DNA from: Vibrio artabrorum
GTDB lineage: Bacteria > Pseudomonadota > Gammaproteobacteria > Enterobacterales > Vibrionaceae
Direction: 5' to 3'
Assembly (NCBI RefSeq): GCF_024347295.1
Contig: NZ_AP025458.1
Span: forward strand, 1,674,001-1,738,000
DNA length: 64,000 bases
Below, in pieces: positions 25,822-34,946 of the stretch. The position numbers and the translations under genes are program-made. The notes under the pieces are model-generated. The model did not search any database. It was not told the origin of the DNA and saw only the letters and a program-made list of their open reading frames with translations. Numbering within the stretch: position 1 is the stretch's first letter; every line of letters begins with the position of its first letter.

Positions 25822-26106
25822 ATGACAACTAAGAAAATACGAATCAAACATGCTCCTGAATTTAAAGCTGAAGCACTTAAGTTAGCAGAGAAAGTGGGGG
25901 TCGCTGCGGCTGCACGGCAGCTATCGTTATATGAATCCCAGATCTATGGATGGCGTAAAGCCGTCAAAAAAGACGCGAAAGTCAGTGATAGAGAAAGAGA
26001 GCTCGCCACCGAAAATGCCAAACTCAAACGATTATTGGCAGAGCAAGCTGAAGAGCTAGATATCGTAAAAAAGGCCGCCACCTACTTCGCGAAAAATCTA
26101 AAGTAG
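25822..26106 (+). CDS. IS3-family OrfA (helix-turn-helix protein)
   Basis: This 94-residue protein has a helix-turn-helix (EALKLAEKVGVAAAARQLSLYESQIYGWRK) and a leucine-zipper-like C-terminus (ELATENAKLKRLLAEQAEEL). Ribosomes slipping back one base at A_AAA_AAG (26067-26073) would make the OrfAB fusion transposase. Confidence 0.93.
   Translation: MTTKKIRIKHAPEFKAEALKLAEKVGVAAAARQLSLYESQIYGWRKAVKKDAKVSDRERELATENAKLKRLLAEQAEELDIVKKAATYFAKNLK
26067..26073 (+). promoter_or_regulatory. Slippery heptamer A_AAA_AAG for -1 frameshifting
   Basis: The heptamer is in phase with orfA (GTA AAA AAG). After a -1 shift the frame continues without stop into orfB. Confidence 0.75.
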
Positions 26107-26120
26107 ATTGCTATGAGTTT

Positions 26121-26972
26121 ATGCTCAAACACCTTATGCAATATAGGATTGTCCGTATGGCTAAGGTGTTTGGGGTTTCTCGAAGTGGGTTTTATTACTG
26201 GATTGATAATCGCAATAAAGTCACTCAACGAAACGAGCACCGCAAGCAACTTGATATCAAAGTTCGCGAAGTCTTTGATGATAAAAAGGAACGTGATGGT
26301 GCAAGGCGTATTCAAAAAGAACTTGAAGAAAATGGTAATAAGCACGATGTAAAAACCATCGCCGCGAGCATGAAGCGTCAGGGACTCGTTGCGAAGGCCG
26401 CCCGTAAGTTCAAAAGCACGACAGACAGTAAGCATAGGCTTCCCGTTGCCCCGAACTTGCTTGACCAAGACTTTAATGCGACAGCCCCAAATCAAAAATG
26501 GGCTGGAGATATCACCTATCTCGCGACTAGCGAAGGCTGGATGTATTTAGCTGTTATTATCGACCTGTATTCACGGCAAGTCGTTGGTTGGTCAATGAGT
26601 ACAAGAATGACCGCAACTCTTGTCTGTGATGCGCTATCAATGGCTTTGTTCCGCAGAGGCATGCCAGAAGGAATGATTATCCATAGTGATAGAGGCAGCC
26701 AATATTGCTCAAAAGACTACCGAGACTTAATCGCAGCTCATAATTTAAAACAAAGTATGAGTAGGAAGGGAAATTGCTGGGATAACGCCTGTGTTGAAAG
26801 CTTTTTCCACACAATGAAAGTAGAAGCCATCCAATACGAGCCGATAATGACGCGAGAAGAGATGCGCCAAGCGCTTTTTGAATATATCGAAGTTGATTAT
26901 AATCGAACAAGAAGGCACAGTGCTCTTGGGTATCTAAGCCCAGTTAACTTTGAAAAACAATATGTCGCTTAA
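26121..26972 (+). CDS. IS3-family OrfB transposase (rve/DDE integrase core)
   Basis: This protein has 283 residues in its own frame, an HTH_21-like N-terminus (RIVRMAKVFGVSRSGFYYW) and the DDE core: WAGDITYL (Asp), IHSDRGSQY (Asp) and DNACVESFFHTMK (Glu). The frame is intact, so the element is potentially active, probably as an OrfAB fusion. Confidence 0.95.
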   Translation: MLKHLMQYRIVRMAKVFGVSRSGFYYWIDNRNKVTQRNEHRKQLDIKVREVFDDKKERDGARRIQKELEENGNKHDVKTIAASMKRQGLVAKAARKFKSTTDSKHRLPVAPNLLDQDFNATAPNQKWAGDITYLATSEGWMYLAVIIDLYSRQVVGWSMSTRMTATLVCDALSMALFRRGMPEGMIIHSDRGSQYCSKDYRDLIAAHNLKQSMSRKGNCWDNACVESFFHTMKVEAIQYEPIMTREEMRQALFEYIEVDYNRTRRHSALGYLSPVNFEKQYVA

Positions 26973-27897
26973 TGCGGTGTCCAGTCTGACTGGAGCAGAT
27001 CATCTCACCTTTCAAGCGACTCCCCTTTAGCCTATCTTTTACGTTTTCGTCTCCTAACGGTGATCCAAGCGTCAGCAATAAGTTGACCTTCTTATCCGCA
27101 CCATAGTCGTGTCTATACTCTCCGTAATGAGACAACTTCCATAACACGTCATAACTGATCATCGACCCTAGACTGTGCGACACAATCATCACATCATCCT
27201 GATTAGCAAGCGCTTCCTTCAGCTCAACCATTAGCCTATGCCTGACATCGCTACCAAAATAGGTATCTTCATACCAATAATGCGCCATATCCGGCGCGAC
27301 CTTGGTTATGAGTGTCTCAGCCACTCCCAGCTTTCCAAATAGCGATGAAAAAGTATCTGCTAACACCTCTTTTAGAAAACCAATTTTAGATACCTTGTTA
27401 TACGTTGTTTTATTGAACTGGCTTGTCTTGTACTTTTTGAGTTCAGACAGCGCTTGTTGTCGACTTGCAGGGTCTTCCGTTGGTTTCTCTAATAATGTGT
27501 TTGATAGTTCACCGTAATAGACAAACCGTTTATCGACATCTTTAAAAGCTTGTAACGAACTTGAGTCTCCACAATCCCGCTGCAAGCCATGCTCGATAGC
27601 CTCGTACCAGAGTACTTGAAGGGAATCTTTATCGGGCTTTTGATCGCGACCATGAATAAATATTATTTTCTTAGCCATAGCAGGACGTCCTAAACACATA
27701 GTTAAAGTGATTATCAGTAGAAAGCACCACTAGATTTGGTCAGCTATTACTAATAACAGTTGTGCTAATTACTTATCTAGGGGGGGTGATAGAGCATTTA
27801 TATAACTATGAGGCCGTCGTTTAAGGACCATAAACGAATGAACGATGCGATCATTACTCGCACATTGGGAATGAAATTAGCTAGCAAAACCTCCAAC

Positions 27898-27930
27898 TAA
27901 CAAAAAGACCCCGCAATCGCGAGGCCTTAG
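27898..27930 (-). terminator. Terminator of the frameshifted hydrolase gene
   Basis: A CTCGC / GCG-type hairpin with a T run on the minus strand. This piece is repeated at 18886 and, more distantly, at 23640. Confidence 0.6.
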
Positions 27931-27975
27931 TTCTTCTATCAACGGTTACCACTATCATTTAACAACGACAGCGCC

Positions 27976-28847
27976 CTACTTCACTGACTTAACCGCTTTC
28001 ATCAACATTGTGTTGAACTGCTGTGGTTGTTCAAGCATTGGGAAATGACCTGAGTCTTCAATGTAGTAAATGCTGTAATCCTAATGTGTTGCTTGTTCAC
28101 TTCTGAATCCGTTGGCCATAGGAGAGCGTTCACTAAAATTACTGGTACATTCACGTTCTCATACACGCGGTGTGCTTCGCCTGTTACATATTGACTTAGA
28201 TAATGGCGGAACTGGTTTATCGCGATAGCTGGCGGTGCTGATGCCATGTCTTGTGTTACCCAGTAGAGTAAATCTGTGTCTACGTCTTTTGGTAGCGAGT
28301 CTTTCACGAACATGGTAATGCCGGCTTGGAAGTCTGTTTCAAAGGGTTTGGTCATTGCATCTAGGTCGCTTTGTGAAACGGCTAGTGAGACGTTTTGCGA
28401 TGTGTCGACACCAATAATGCCCTCCACTCTTTTTGGCATCAGTTTAGCGGCTTCTGCAATAACACCACCTGCCATCGAATGACCAACTAAGATGACGGAT
28501 TCGAGTTGTTCTTTTTCGATGACTGTTTTGATGTCTTCAGCGAACGCAACCATGGTGTACTCTTCGCGATTAAACGACGAGTTACCGTGCCCAGCTAAGT
28601 CCATAGTGATCACTTGATACTGCTTTGAAAACTCACTCACTTGGTTTTGCCACAGCCTGCTGTCTAAGCTCCAACCGTGAATGAAGATCAGTGCCGTATT
28701 CCCGCTCCCACTTTTGCCATACGCAATTTGCTCACTATCGTGAGATATTGCAATACCGTACTTAAGCGTTGAATCATGAGCCATGGCACTAATGCTTCCA
28801 AGCGTCATGAATACCAAGAGTGTGATGTTTAGAATTAAACGTTTCAT
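27976..28847 (-). pseudogene. Secreted alpha/beta-hydrolase with a one-base deletion before the catalytic His
   Basis: A signal peptide (MKRLILNITLLVFMTLGSISAMA) is followed by a complete hydrolase core: oxyanion loop FIHGWSLDSRLWQNQ, MDLAGHGNSS and the nucleophile elbow VILVGHSMAGGV. Near 28083 the frame shifts: the open frame runs to 28002 as RITAFTTLK..., while the next frame encodes DYSIYYIEDSGHFPMLEQPQQ with the catalytic His and the expected tail, ending at 27976. Restoring one A (ATTAAGG for ATTAGG) rejoins them as HIKDYSIYY. As it stands the product lacks the catalytic His. Confidence 0.8.
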
Positions 28848-28960
28848 AGTGCCTCTCTACTTACTTTAGAGGGAACACAGAAAGCGCCCCTCTCACTCAA
28901 TGTAGCCACTATAAAGTGTGAAGTTGTAGACAGGTCAAGGGGAATTTAGAACATAAATGA

Positions 28961-29216
28961 CCCTTCACAATACACGTAAGCTGTGGGTTTAAATCTTCTT
29001 CAAGATCTTTACTTTGATAGGTGCCTGTATCGATGATCACACCGCGAAGTGTCGGCAAAAAACCATAGTTGTACTTGGCTTGCTCAATCAGACTCAACTC
29101 ACTGTTGCTAGAGAAGTAAGATGGGATTGGGCCAGCATCTTCGATAAACATCGGCTTCAGTTCTTCAAAGGCGGTAATCACCAGCAGTCGATGCCATTTA
29201 CATGATGGATAAACAT
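28961..29216 (-). pseudogene. Frameshifted, 3'-truncated copy of the orphan gene (copy C)
   Basis: About 85 codons match the intact copy B at high identity (ELKPMFIEDAGPIPSYFS, SKDLEEDLNPQL). One base is missing near 29187, breaking the N-terminal frame, and homology ends at about 28961, losing the last 25 codons. The 5' flank is also homologous for about 80 bases. Confidence 0.75.
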
Positions 29217-29472
29217 TGTTTATAAATACCTAGGTTTTCGATATTTCTGATGCGAGGATTCTACCACTATCAAGGGTGAACGCAGTAGAAATTGAGTTAC
29301 TAAAGGCTATAGTTCAGTGGCATTAGCTAAGCTGACTTAAAACACGAGTTTGACCCAAACGCATTGCACCCCAAGACCAGCGTTCCAATAATCAGCTAGC
29401 GTTTAAATTACAAAGTCACCCTTGCTACATGCGGATTCGTCAACTGAAATTGCTTGTTTGCCTGCTCCAAGT

Positions 29473-30273
29473 TTAAAACTTTTTGATATTTTCCGCTTCC
29501 AGCTCGAAGAAATAGTTCAGTGTCTTGACTTTCAGTTCCTGGGTGGCTGACGCATCGCAGACGATCACTGTTTTAGGGTGTAATTGCAACGCCGATACCG
29601 TCCATAGATGGTTTACCGGCCCTTCCACGGCAGCTTCCAATGCCAACGCCTTGTTATGACCGGTGATAAGAAGCAGGATTTCCTCGGCGTCCAACAAGGT
29701 GCCGACACCAATTGTCAAGGCTGATTTTGGCACTTGATTGATATCCGAATCGAAGAATCGCGAGTTAGCGATGCGGGTCTCTTCAGTAAGAGTTTTCACC
29801 CGTGTCCGCGAAGCAAGTGAAGACGCCGGCTCATTAAAAGCAATGTGACCATCGGTACCTACCCCGCCCATGAACAAGTTAATCTTGCCGTAGGACTTAA
29901 TCTTAGCTTCATAACGCCGGCATTCTGCATCGTTGTCACCGGTATTACCGCCGAGTAAGTTAATATTTTCTAGTTGAATATCAATATGATTAAAGAAATT
30001 GTCAAACATGAAAGTGCGGTATGACCGCGGGTGAGACGTGGAGATCCCCACGTACTCATCCATATTGAAGGTAACGACATGCTTGAAGCTAACATCCCCT
30101 TTTCGGTTCATTTGAATCAGCTCACGGTAAGTCGCCAGCGGCGTACCGCCAGTCGGTAGACCGAGTACAAATGGACAGTCTGCCGTTGGTTGAAACTCAT
30201 TGATGCACTGAGCAATGTATCTTGCCGCCCACTTGCTAACTTGGCTGGCGTTTTGTAGTGGTATCAATCGCAT
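29473..30273 (-). CDS. nagB: Glucosamine-6-phosphate deaminase
   Basis: This 266-residue enzyme converts glucosamine 6-phosphate to fructose 6-phosphate and ammonia. The length and residue numbering match E. coli NagB: LPTGGTP phosphate loop, Asp72 in NMDEYVG, and Asp141, His143 and Glu148 in [13 protein letters not shown]. It is the last gene of the sugar cluster on this strand. A nagA deacetylase is not in the cluster, consistent with deacetylation being done earlier by the ChbG-like enzyme or by another locus. Confidence 0.95.
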   Translation of the reverse strand: MRLIPLQNASQVSKWAARYIAQCINEFQPTADCPFVLGLPTGGTPLATYRELIQMNRKGDVSFKHVVTFNMDEYVGISTSHPRSYRTFMFDNFFNHIDIQLENINLLGGNTGDNDAECRRYEAKIKSYGKINLFMGGVGTDGHIAFNEPASSLASRTRVKTLTEETRIANSRFFDSDINQVPKSALTIGVGTLLDAEEILLLITGHNKALALEAAVEGPVNHLWTVSALQLHPKTVIVCDASATQELKVKTLNYFFELEAENIKKF

Positions 30274-30344
30274 TGTACTCTCCTAGTATAATTTTCTGGC
30301 ATGGTTTTCTCGACCATTCCCTAATAATTGATGGAAATAAATCG

Positions 30345-31262
30345 TTATTGCGGCAATAAGAGGTGGTGACGGTTCAAAACTGTTCTAGCGATAACCTTAA
30401 GCAATATCAAAAATGTTATTACTAATAGACTGTGTCCGAACCAGAGCGGAGCACCGGTTAAATAAGCATACTTGTAGGTTGCCGTCGTGAACGCTGCCAT
30501 TGGAAAGGTAAGGGCCCAATAAGCCATACTAAAGTTGGTTGTAATAATTTTTCTTATATTGAAAAATAGCGCTATCGATGCGATAACTGCCCAAGCATAG
30601 TAACCCACACCTACGACCGATAATCGAATCGCGTAAGTTTGCAGCCCCAAGAAAAACATTGACGGTGTTGCCATCATGATAAAGTAAGTCGGATATAACG
30701 GTTTGGCGATGAATACTTTTTTAACTAAATGTAAAAATAACATCAAATAAATCCCTCCCCCAACCAATGTACCGACTAAATACATAAAGTAACCGAATCC
30801 TTTCAACCACTCAGGTACAAAGATGGCACAGACCACATTTGCCAATGGCGGGATCAAGAATGTTGGATTGAAGTTAGTTAGTAGGTTTTTATAATTGTAT
30901 ATCCAACATGTAAGGATAATAATAAATAGTGGGACTTGAATTGCCACGCCAAGCACCCAAAGAGTTGTGCTATTAAACAGCCCAGAAAGTAAGAACAGGG
31001 AAATCGTTCCACATGATAGAAAATGGCGACTAACCACACTCGCCATTTCATCAAAATATTGTGTCGATTTTTTCATATACCTTGCACAAAAGCTCAAGGT
31101 AAAGATCAGCAACATGACCATGGCACCTGTCGCTACCAAAGTGACGGTAGGGGCGAGAAAGCTGATTCCAGATGCTTTAGCAGCGTTAGCCAGCCCTGCA
31201 ACCCCCATCACTGATGACATCAGAATTACTGGTAAACGTAAAAGTGCGTTACTAGTCATCAT
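30345..31262 (-). CDS. TDT-family transporter (TehA/SLAC1-like)
   Basis: This 305-residue membrane protein has ten predicted helices. The start LRLPVILMSSVMGVAGLANAA and the later TFPMAAFTTATYKYA are typical of the tellurite-resistance/dicarboxylate transporter (TehA, Mae1, SLAC1) family of anion channels. It lies between the PTS gene and nagB in one unit, with six bases to the PTS stop. Its role in sugar use is unclear; it might export organic acids or an anion. Confidence 0.82.
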   Translation of the reverse strand: MMTSNALLRLPVILMSSVMGVAGLANAAKASGISFLAPTVTLVATGAMVMLLIFTLSFCARYMKKSTQYFDEMASVVSRHFLSCGTISLFLLSGLFNSTTLWVLGVAIQVPLFIIILTCWIYNYKNLLTNFNPTFLIPPLANVVCAIFVPEWLKGFGYFMYLVGTLVGGGIYLMLFLHLVKKVFIAKPLYPTYFIMMATPSMFFLGLQTYAIRLSVVGVGYYAWAVIASIALFFNIRKIITTNFSMAYWALTFPMAAFTTATYKYAYLTGAPLWFGHSLLVITFLILLKVIARTVLNRHHLLLPQ

Positions 31263-31267
31263 CTTCC

Positions 31268-32728
31268 TTAAGCTTTTTTCATTAGTAGGCTGATAGACTC
31301 AGCTTGAGTGCCAACAATAATCTGTAGGTTCTTCTCACCCACATGGACGATACCCAGTGAACCAAGCGCCTTGATTTTGTTGTCACAAACCAGCGACTTG
31401 TCTTTAACAGAAAGACGCAGACGGGTGATACAAGCATTGATTTCCGTTAGGTTATCCTTACCTCCAAGAGCTTCAACATACGAGTTAGCAAGCTCGTCCA
31501 AATTGGATACCGCCATCGCTTCAGCCTGCAATTCAGACTCGTCTTCGCGGCCCAGCGTCTTCAAGTTGAACTTAAGAATCGCAAAGCGGAAAGTGATAAA
31601 ATAAATAAAACCGAACATCAAGCCCTGCGGTACTAGCATATACCAGTTGGTTGCCAGCGGATTTCGTGCTTGAAGCACTAGATCTACCAAGCCAGCAGAG
31701 AAACCAAAGCCCGAAATCCACTCCATTGACGACGCGATATACATCGACAGCCCCATCAATAATGCATGCAGAACAAACAGCATCGGTGCTGTGAACATGA
31801 ACGCAAACTCAAGCGGTTCGCTCACACCAGTGAAGAAAGAAGCAAAAGACGCCGCAATAACCAGTGAAGCAACACGAGTTTTATTCTTCTTATGGGCTGT
31901 GACATACATCGCCAGACCTGCAGCAGGTAGACCGAACATCAATATAGGAAAGAAGCCGGCCATATAACGCCCTGTCACACCCGGTTGCGCCGTTCCATCA
32001 GCAATAGATTGGGCACCACCAAGAAAGGTTGGCATATCATTGATACCGGCAACGTCATACCAGAATACTGGATTGATGGCATGGTGAAGGCCAGTTGGGA
32101 TCAGCAAGCGGTTGAAAAAGCCAAACAGGCCTGCACCGATAGAATCCTGAGCATACATCCAAACACCGAAGTTGGTCATCGCAGTGAACATACCATTCCA
32201 GATTTCAATCAAGACTCCCGAGATAAAGATACCCGCAACAGCCGATAGGATAGGTACTAGTCGCTTACCGCTGAAAAACGAGAGCGCTTTTGGCAATTGT
32301 GTCTCGGAGAAGCGGTTATAAATAGCAGCAACAACTACACCGACAATGATCGCCACAAACTGGTTGTCGACCTTATTAAATGCCTCTGGAATATCAGCAA
32401 CATCCATACCTTTGATCATTGCCATGGTTGTGGGTTCAAGCAACGCCATCACCACCAGCCAACAGACCAGTCCGGAAAGTGCCGCCGCGCCGTCACGGTC
32501 TTTCGACATACCAAAAGCAATACCGACAGCAAACAAAATAGGTATATTCTTAAGAATTGCACCGCCGGATTTAATTAAGAAGGCCGCGATTTGGCTATCA
32601 TGACCCCAACTGACGGGATCAATCCAGTAGCCGATACCCATTAGAATCGCCGCAGCAGGAAGGGCTGCAATCGGGATCATCAAGGCTTGTCCAATTTTTT
32701 GCAGGTACCCAAAAACGTTGATTTTCAT
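31268..32728 (-). CDS. PTS transporter subunit IIBC, glucose/GlcNAc family
   Basis: This 486-residue protein has an IIC membrane domain (residues 1 to about 385; QKIGQALMIPIAALPAAAILMGIG, LIPTGLHHAINPVFWY, GVSEPLEFAFMF) and a C-terminal IIB domain with the phospho-acceptor Cys at about 433 in NACITRLRL. There is no IIA domain, so phosphate probably comes from a shared IIA-Glc (Crr). The start overlaps the stop of the chbG-like gene (TAATG). Neighbours suggest a GlcNAc-containing disaccharide as substrate, although such PTSs are more often of the lactose/chitobiose family. Confidence 0.9.
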   Translation of the reverse strand: MKINVFGYLQKIGQALMIPIAALPAAAILMGIGYWIDPVSWGHDSQIAAFLIKSGGAILKNIPILFAVGIAFGMSKDRDGAAALSGLVCWLVVMALLEPTTMAMIKGMDVADIPEAFNKVDNQFVAIIVGVVVAAIYNRFSETQLPKALSFFSGKRLVPILSAVAGIFISGVLIEIWNGMFTAMTNFGVWMYAQDSIGAGLFGFFNRLLIPTGLHHAINPVFWYDVAGINDMPTFLGGAQSIADGTAQPGVTGRYMAGFFPILMFGLPAAGLAMYVTAHKKNKTRVASLVIAASFASFFTGVSEPLEFAFMFTAPMLFVLHALLMGLSMYIASSMEWISGFGFSAGLVDLVLQARNPLATNWYMLVPQGLMFGFIYFITFRFAILKFNLKTLGREDESELQAEAMAVSNLDELANSYVEALGGKDNLTEINACITRLRLSVKDKSLVCDNKIKALGSLGIVHVGEKNLQIIVGTQAESISLLMKKA

Positions 32729-33492
32729 TATTTGATTCCTTTGAAGTCGATGAGTTCTATTTCTTGCACCTGTAACCAGATTTTGATTTCTTCTGATAAC
32801 AAGACTCTCAGTTCATGTTCACGTTGTGTTGTATATGATGACAGGTAGTTAAGCTCATAGTCTGAATAGCCTGGATGAGCCATAATTTCGATGGTAGTCT
32901 TGTTGTCGCTATCTTTTAATACGCGAATGGTCTCTTTTAAACCTTCGATATTGGCTCGATCGCCGTAAAACTGGGCACTGAATTTATCCGTTGTTTTCAC
33001 TTCAAGTGCCTGAAGATCATCGATATAGTAATCGGCTCTGCGAGACGCCAAACCTATTTCATTAGCAAACTTAATAAAGCCATCTCTCAAGTTAGGTAAA
33101 AAAGCGGCAAAGTGATGGGAATCGAAGTGATCAATTTCGACACCATAAAACTTAGCTTTCAGATATTGATTCATGGCCTCAATATATACGTGCTCTGCAT
33201 TGACTTGCTCAGCATTATTCGCTAGGTAATTGCGGCTATGAAATTCACCGTTACCATCAACTAGACTTGGAATGTCTTCCGGTTTAGAAATCGACTTTCC
33301 CAACGTCAAATTAACGTGCAACCCGATATTTTCCAGCTTGTGTTTATGGATCAAATCAATAGCATCAGCAGTGCCTAACTGATTCACCATTAGCGTCGTA
33401 GATGTCACGACCCCATTTTTTATAGCTTCGACTATGCCGGCATTGACTCCTTTAGTCAGGCCAAAGTCATCGGCATTAATGATCAGTTTCAT
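32728..33492 (-). CDS. ChbG/HpnK-like carbohydrate deacetylase (YdjC family)
   Basis: This 254-residue protein opens with LIINADDFGLTKGVNAGI and has the metal His pair in HFDSHHFAAFLPN, the YdjC-fold active site. ChbG removes one acetyl group from chitobiose 6-phosphate, which lets the phospho-glucosidase act. It is two bases downstream of the GH4 gene and overlaps the PTS gene by one base, so the three are co-translated. Confidence 0.85.
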   Translation of the reverse strand: MKLIINADDFGLTKGVNAGIVEAIKNGVVTSTTLMVNQLGTADAIDLIHKHKLENIGLHVNLTLGKSISKPEDIPSLVDGNGEFHSRNYLANNAEQVNAEHVYIEAMNQYLKAKFYGVEIDHFDSHHFAAFLPNLRDGFIKFANEIGLASRRADYYIDDLQALEVKTTDKFSAQFYGDRANIEGLKETIRVLKDSDNKTTIEIMAHPGYSDYELNYLSSYTTQREHELRVLLSEEIKIWLQVQEIELIDFKGIK

Positions 33493-33494
33493 GA

Positions 33495-34832
33495 TTACCC
33501 CTGTAAAATTTCAAAGCTTTCAGGTTTGAATTGAGGGAGCTGATGGGCATTTTGGATAAGCATATCTTTAAGCGCACGCTCAAGCTTCACACCAGTCCCA
33601 ACAATCGGGTTGATCGTAAGAGCACGTAAGCCGGTTTCGACATCGCCTTTCATTGCCGATTCAATTGTCAGTCTTTCAAAGGTCTTCATGGTCTGAAGCA
33701 AGCGAAGCGTATCTTCAGGGAACGCCGAGACACTAAGCGGGTGCGCGCCCGACGAGCGGATAATCGCGCTGACTTCGACCGCACAATCGTCCGGCAGGCC
33801 ATCGATCGCACCGTTGTTAACGGTGTTGACATGCATGATCTCACCAGTGTTGTTATGGATGGCATTCATAATTTTGCACGCCGACTCTGAATAGTACTGA
33901 CCACCACGAAGCTCAAGCTCTTTCGGTTTTTCGTTCAAGTTTTCGTCTTTGTAAACATTAAATAGCCTTTCTTCGATCGCTTTTACGACATCAGCCCGGT
34001 TTACCGCTTCGCTATTTTTAGCAATCTCCTTTTCGAGGATATCTTCGCTTGCATAGTAGTAACGCAAGTACGAGCAAGGCAACATATTCATATTCTTCAG
34101 CAGGGCTTCTGACCAGGTGAACTGCGCGATATTTTGTGGACGCATCTTGTCGTTTCCCGCCAACACCTCGTTGATAACAAACTGCATTTTGTCCTGTTTT
34201 TTATGGATGATTTGACGCGCCCACACCAAGTGGTTCAAACCAGCAATCTGAATAAAAAAATCATCATTGTCAGCGTCCAACAACTCCTTCGCACCGCGTT
34301 CCATATTGACCGGCACATTACACAGTCCTATAGTTTTAGTCGTGCTGTTACGCAAAATGGCCTCTGTCACCATACCCGATGGATTGGTGAAGTTAAGAAG
34401 CCATGCGTTCGGGCAGAGCTCTTCCATCTCGTAGGCAATTTCTAGCGCTACAGGAATAGTGCGACAAGCATTGGCATAACCAACAATGCCGTTGGTTTCC
34501 TGGGCTATCATGCCATGCTCGGCTGCAATGCGTTCGTCTCGGATGCGGCTTTCTAGACAGCCAGCTCTAAACTGCGAGCAGACAAAATCCGCATCTTTCA
34601 ACGCATCCGCGCGATTGGTGGTCAAGTGGATCTGCATCTTACTTCCGACTTTGTCAGCCATACGCTTGGTCAGACCGTAGATAATTTCCGCTTTCCACCA
34701 GCTATCTTCAATATCAACTAGCCACAACTCGCCGATTGGCATCGTTTTAACGCGTTTTAGCAGACCTTCTACTAATTCAGGTGTGTAACTCGAACCAGCA
34801 CCGATTACGGCAACTTTCAATAACTTTTTCAT
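33495..34832 (-). CDS. 6-phospho-beta-glucosidase, glycoside hydrolase family 4 (ChbF/CelF-like)
   Basis: This 445-residue enzyme is NAD+- and Mn2+-dependent. The nucleotide loop VAVIGAGSSYTPELVEGLL, the NFTNPSGMVTEA block, the metal Cys in GLCNVP and NHLVW are GH4 hallmarks. It would cleave the 6-phosphorylated disaccharide delivered by the PTS. It is the first gene of the cluster and is divergent from the LysR regulator, 114 bases apart. Confidence 0.9.
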   Translation of the reverse strand: MKKLLKVAVIGAGSSYTPELVEGLLKRVKTMPIGELWLVDIEDSWWKAEIIYGLTKRMADKVGSKMQIHLTTNRADALKDADFVCSQFRAGCLESRIRDERIAAEHGMIAQETNGIVGYANACRTIPVALEIAYEMEELCPNAWLLNFTNPSGMVTEAILRNSTTKTIGLCNVPVNMERGAKELLDADNDDFFIQIAGLNHLVWARQIIHKKQDKMQFVINEVLAGNDKMRPQNIAQFTWSEALLKNMNMLPCSYLRYYYASEDILEKEIAKNSEAVNRADVVKAIEERLFNVYKDENLNEKPKELELRGGQYYSESACKIMNAIHNNTGEIMHVNTVNNGAIDGLPDDCAVEVSAIIRSSGAHPLSVSAFPEDTLRLLQTMKTFERLTIESAMKGDVETGLRALTINPIVGTGVKLERALKDMLIQNAHQLPQFKPESFEILQG

Positions 34833-34914
34833 GTTTGATTACCATTTAGTGATTAGATGCATTAGTTTTTCACATTCAAATTGGGTTAACAAATCATAAA
34901 AAATACGCTATAAA

Positions 34915-34927
34915 TTAACTGAGTTAA
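34915..34927. promoter_or_regulatory. Candidate LysR operator TTAAC-TGA-GTTAA
   Basis: A perfect interrupted palindrome lies 20 bases before the LysR start, in the divergent spacer shared with the GH4 gene. Autoregulation and control of the cluster are inferred from position. Confidence 0.4.
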
Positions 34928-34946
34928 TCCATAACGGTATCGTAAT

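Larger units (their letters stand above)
25760..27002 (+). mobile_element. IS3-family insertion sequence, 1,243 bp
   Basis: The ends are imperfect inverted repeats (left TGATCCGCACC...TGGACAC; right, read inward, TGATCTGCTCC...TGGACAC). A three-base duplication TCT flanks it (25757-25759 and 27003-27005), as usual for IS3. It carries overlapping orfA and orfB with a -1 frameshift site. Removing it restores the host gene. Confidence 0.92.
25506..27678 (-). pseudogene. Alpha/beta-hydrolase gene split by an IS3-family element
   Basis: The 5' part (27678-27003) begins MAKKIIFIHGRDQKPDKDS, a typical beta-strand/oxyanion opening, and carries the nucleophile elbow VMIVSHSLGSMIS. The 3' part (25759-25506) holds the rest, with PHASIGYL as a candidate for the catalytic His. 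Removing the element and one three-base target copy gives 927 bases, exactly 309 codons, reading GSRLKGEKYPLNIQQW over the join. AGGACG precedes the start. There is no signal peptide, so the enzyme would have been cytoplasmic. Confidence 0.85.

Noticed and set aside
28078..28095. Programmed frameshift in the hydrolase gene
   Set aside because: No slippery heptamer or following structure at the site; a simple one-base deletion explains it.
18559..29300. A prophage or integron array
   Set aside because: No integrase, phage structural gene or attC-like sites were seen; only insertion sequences and duplicated remnants.
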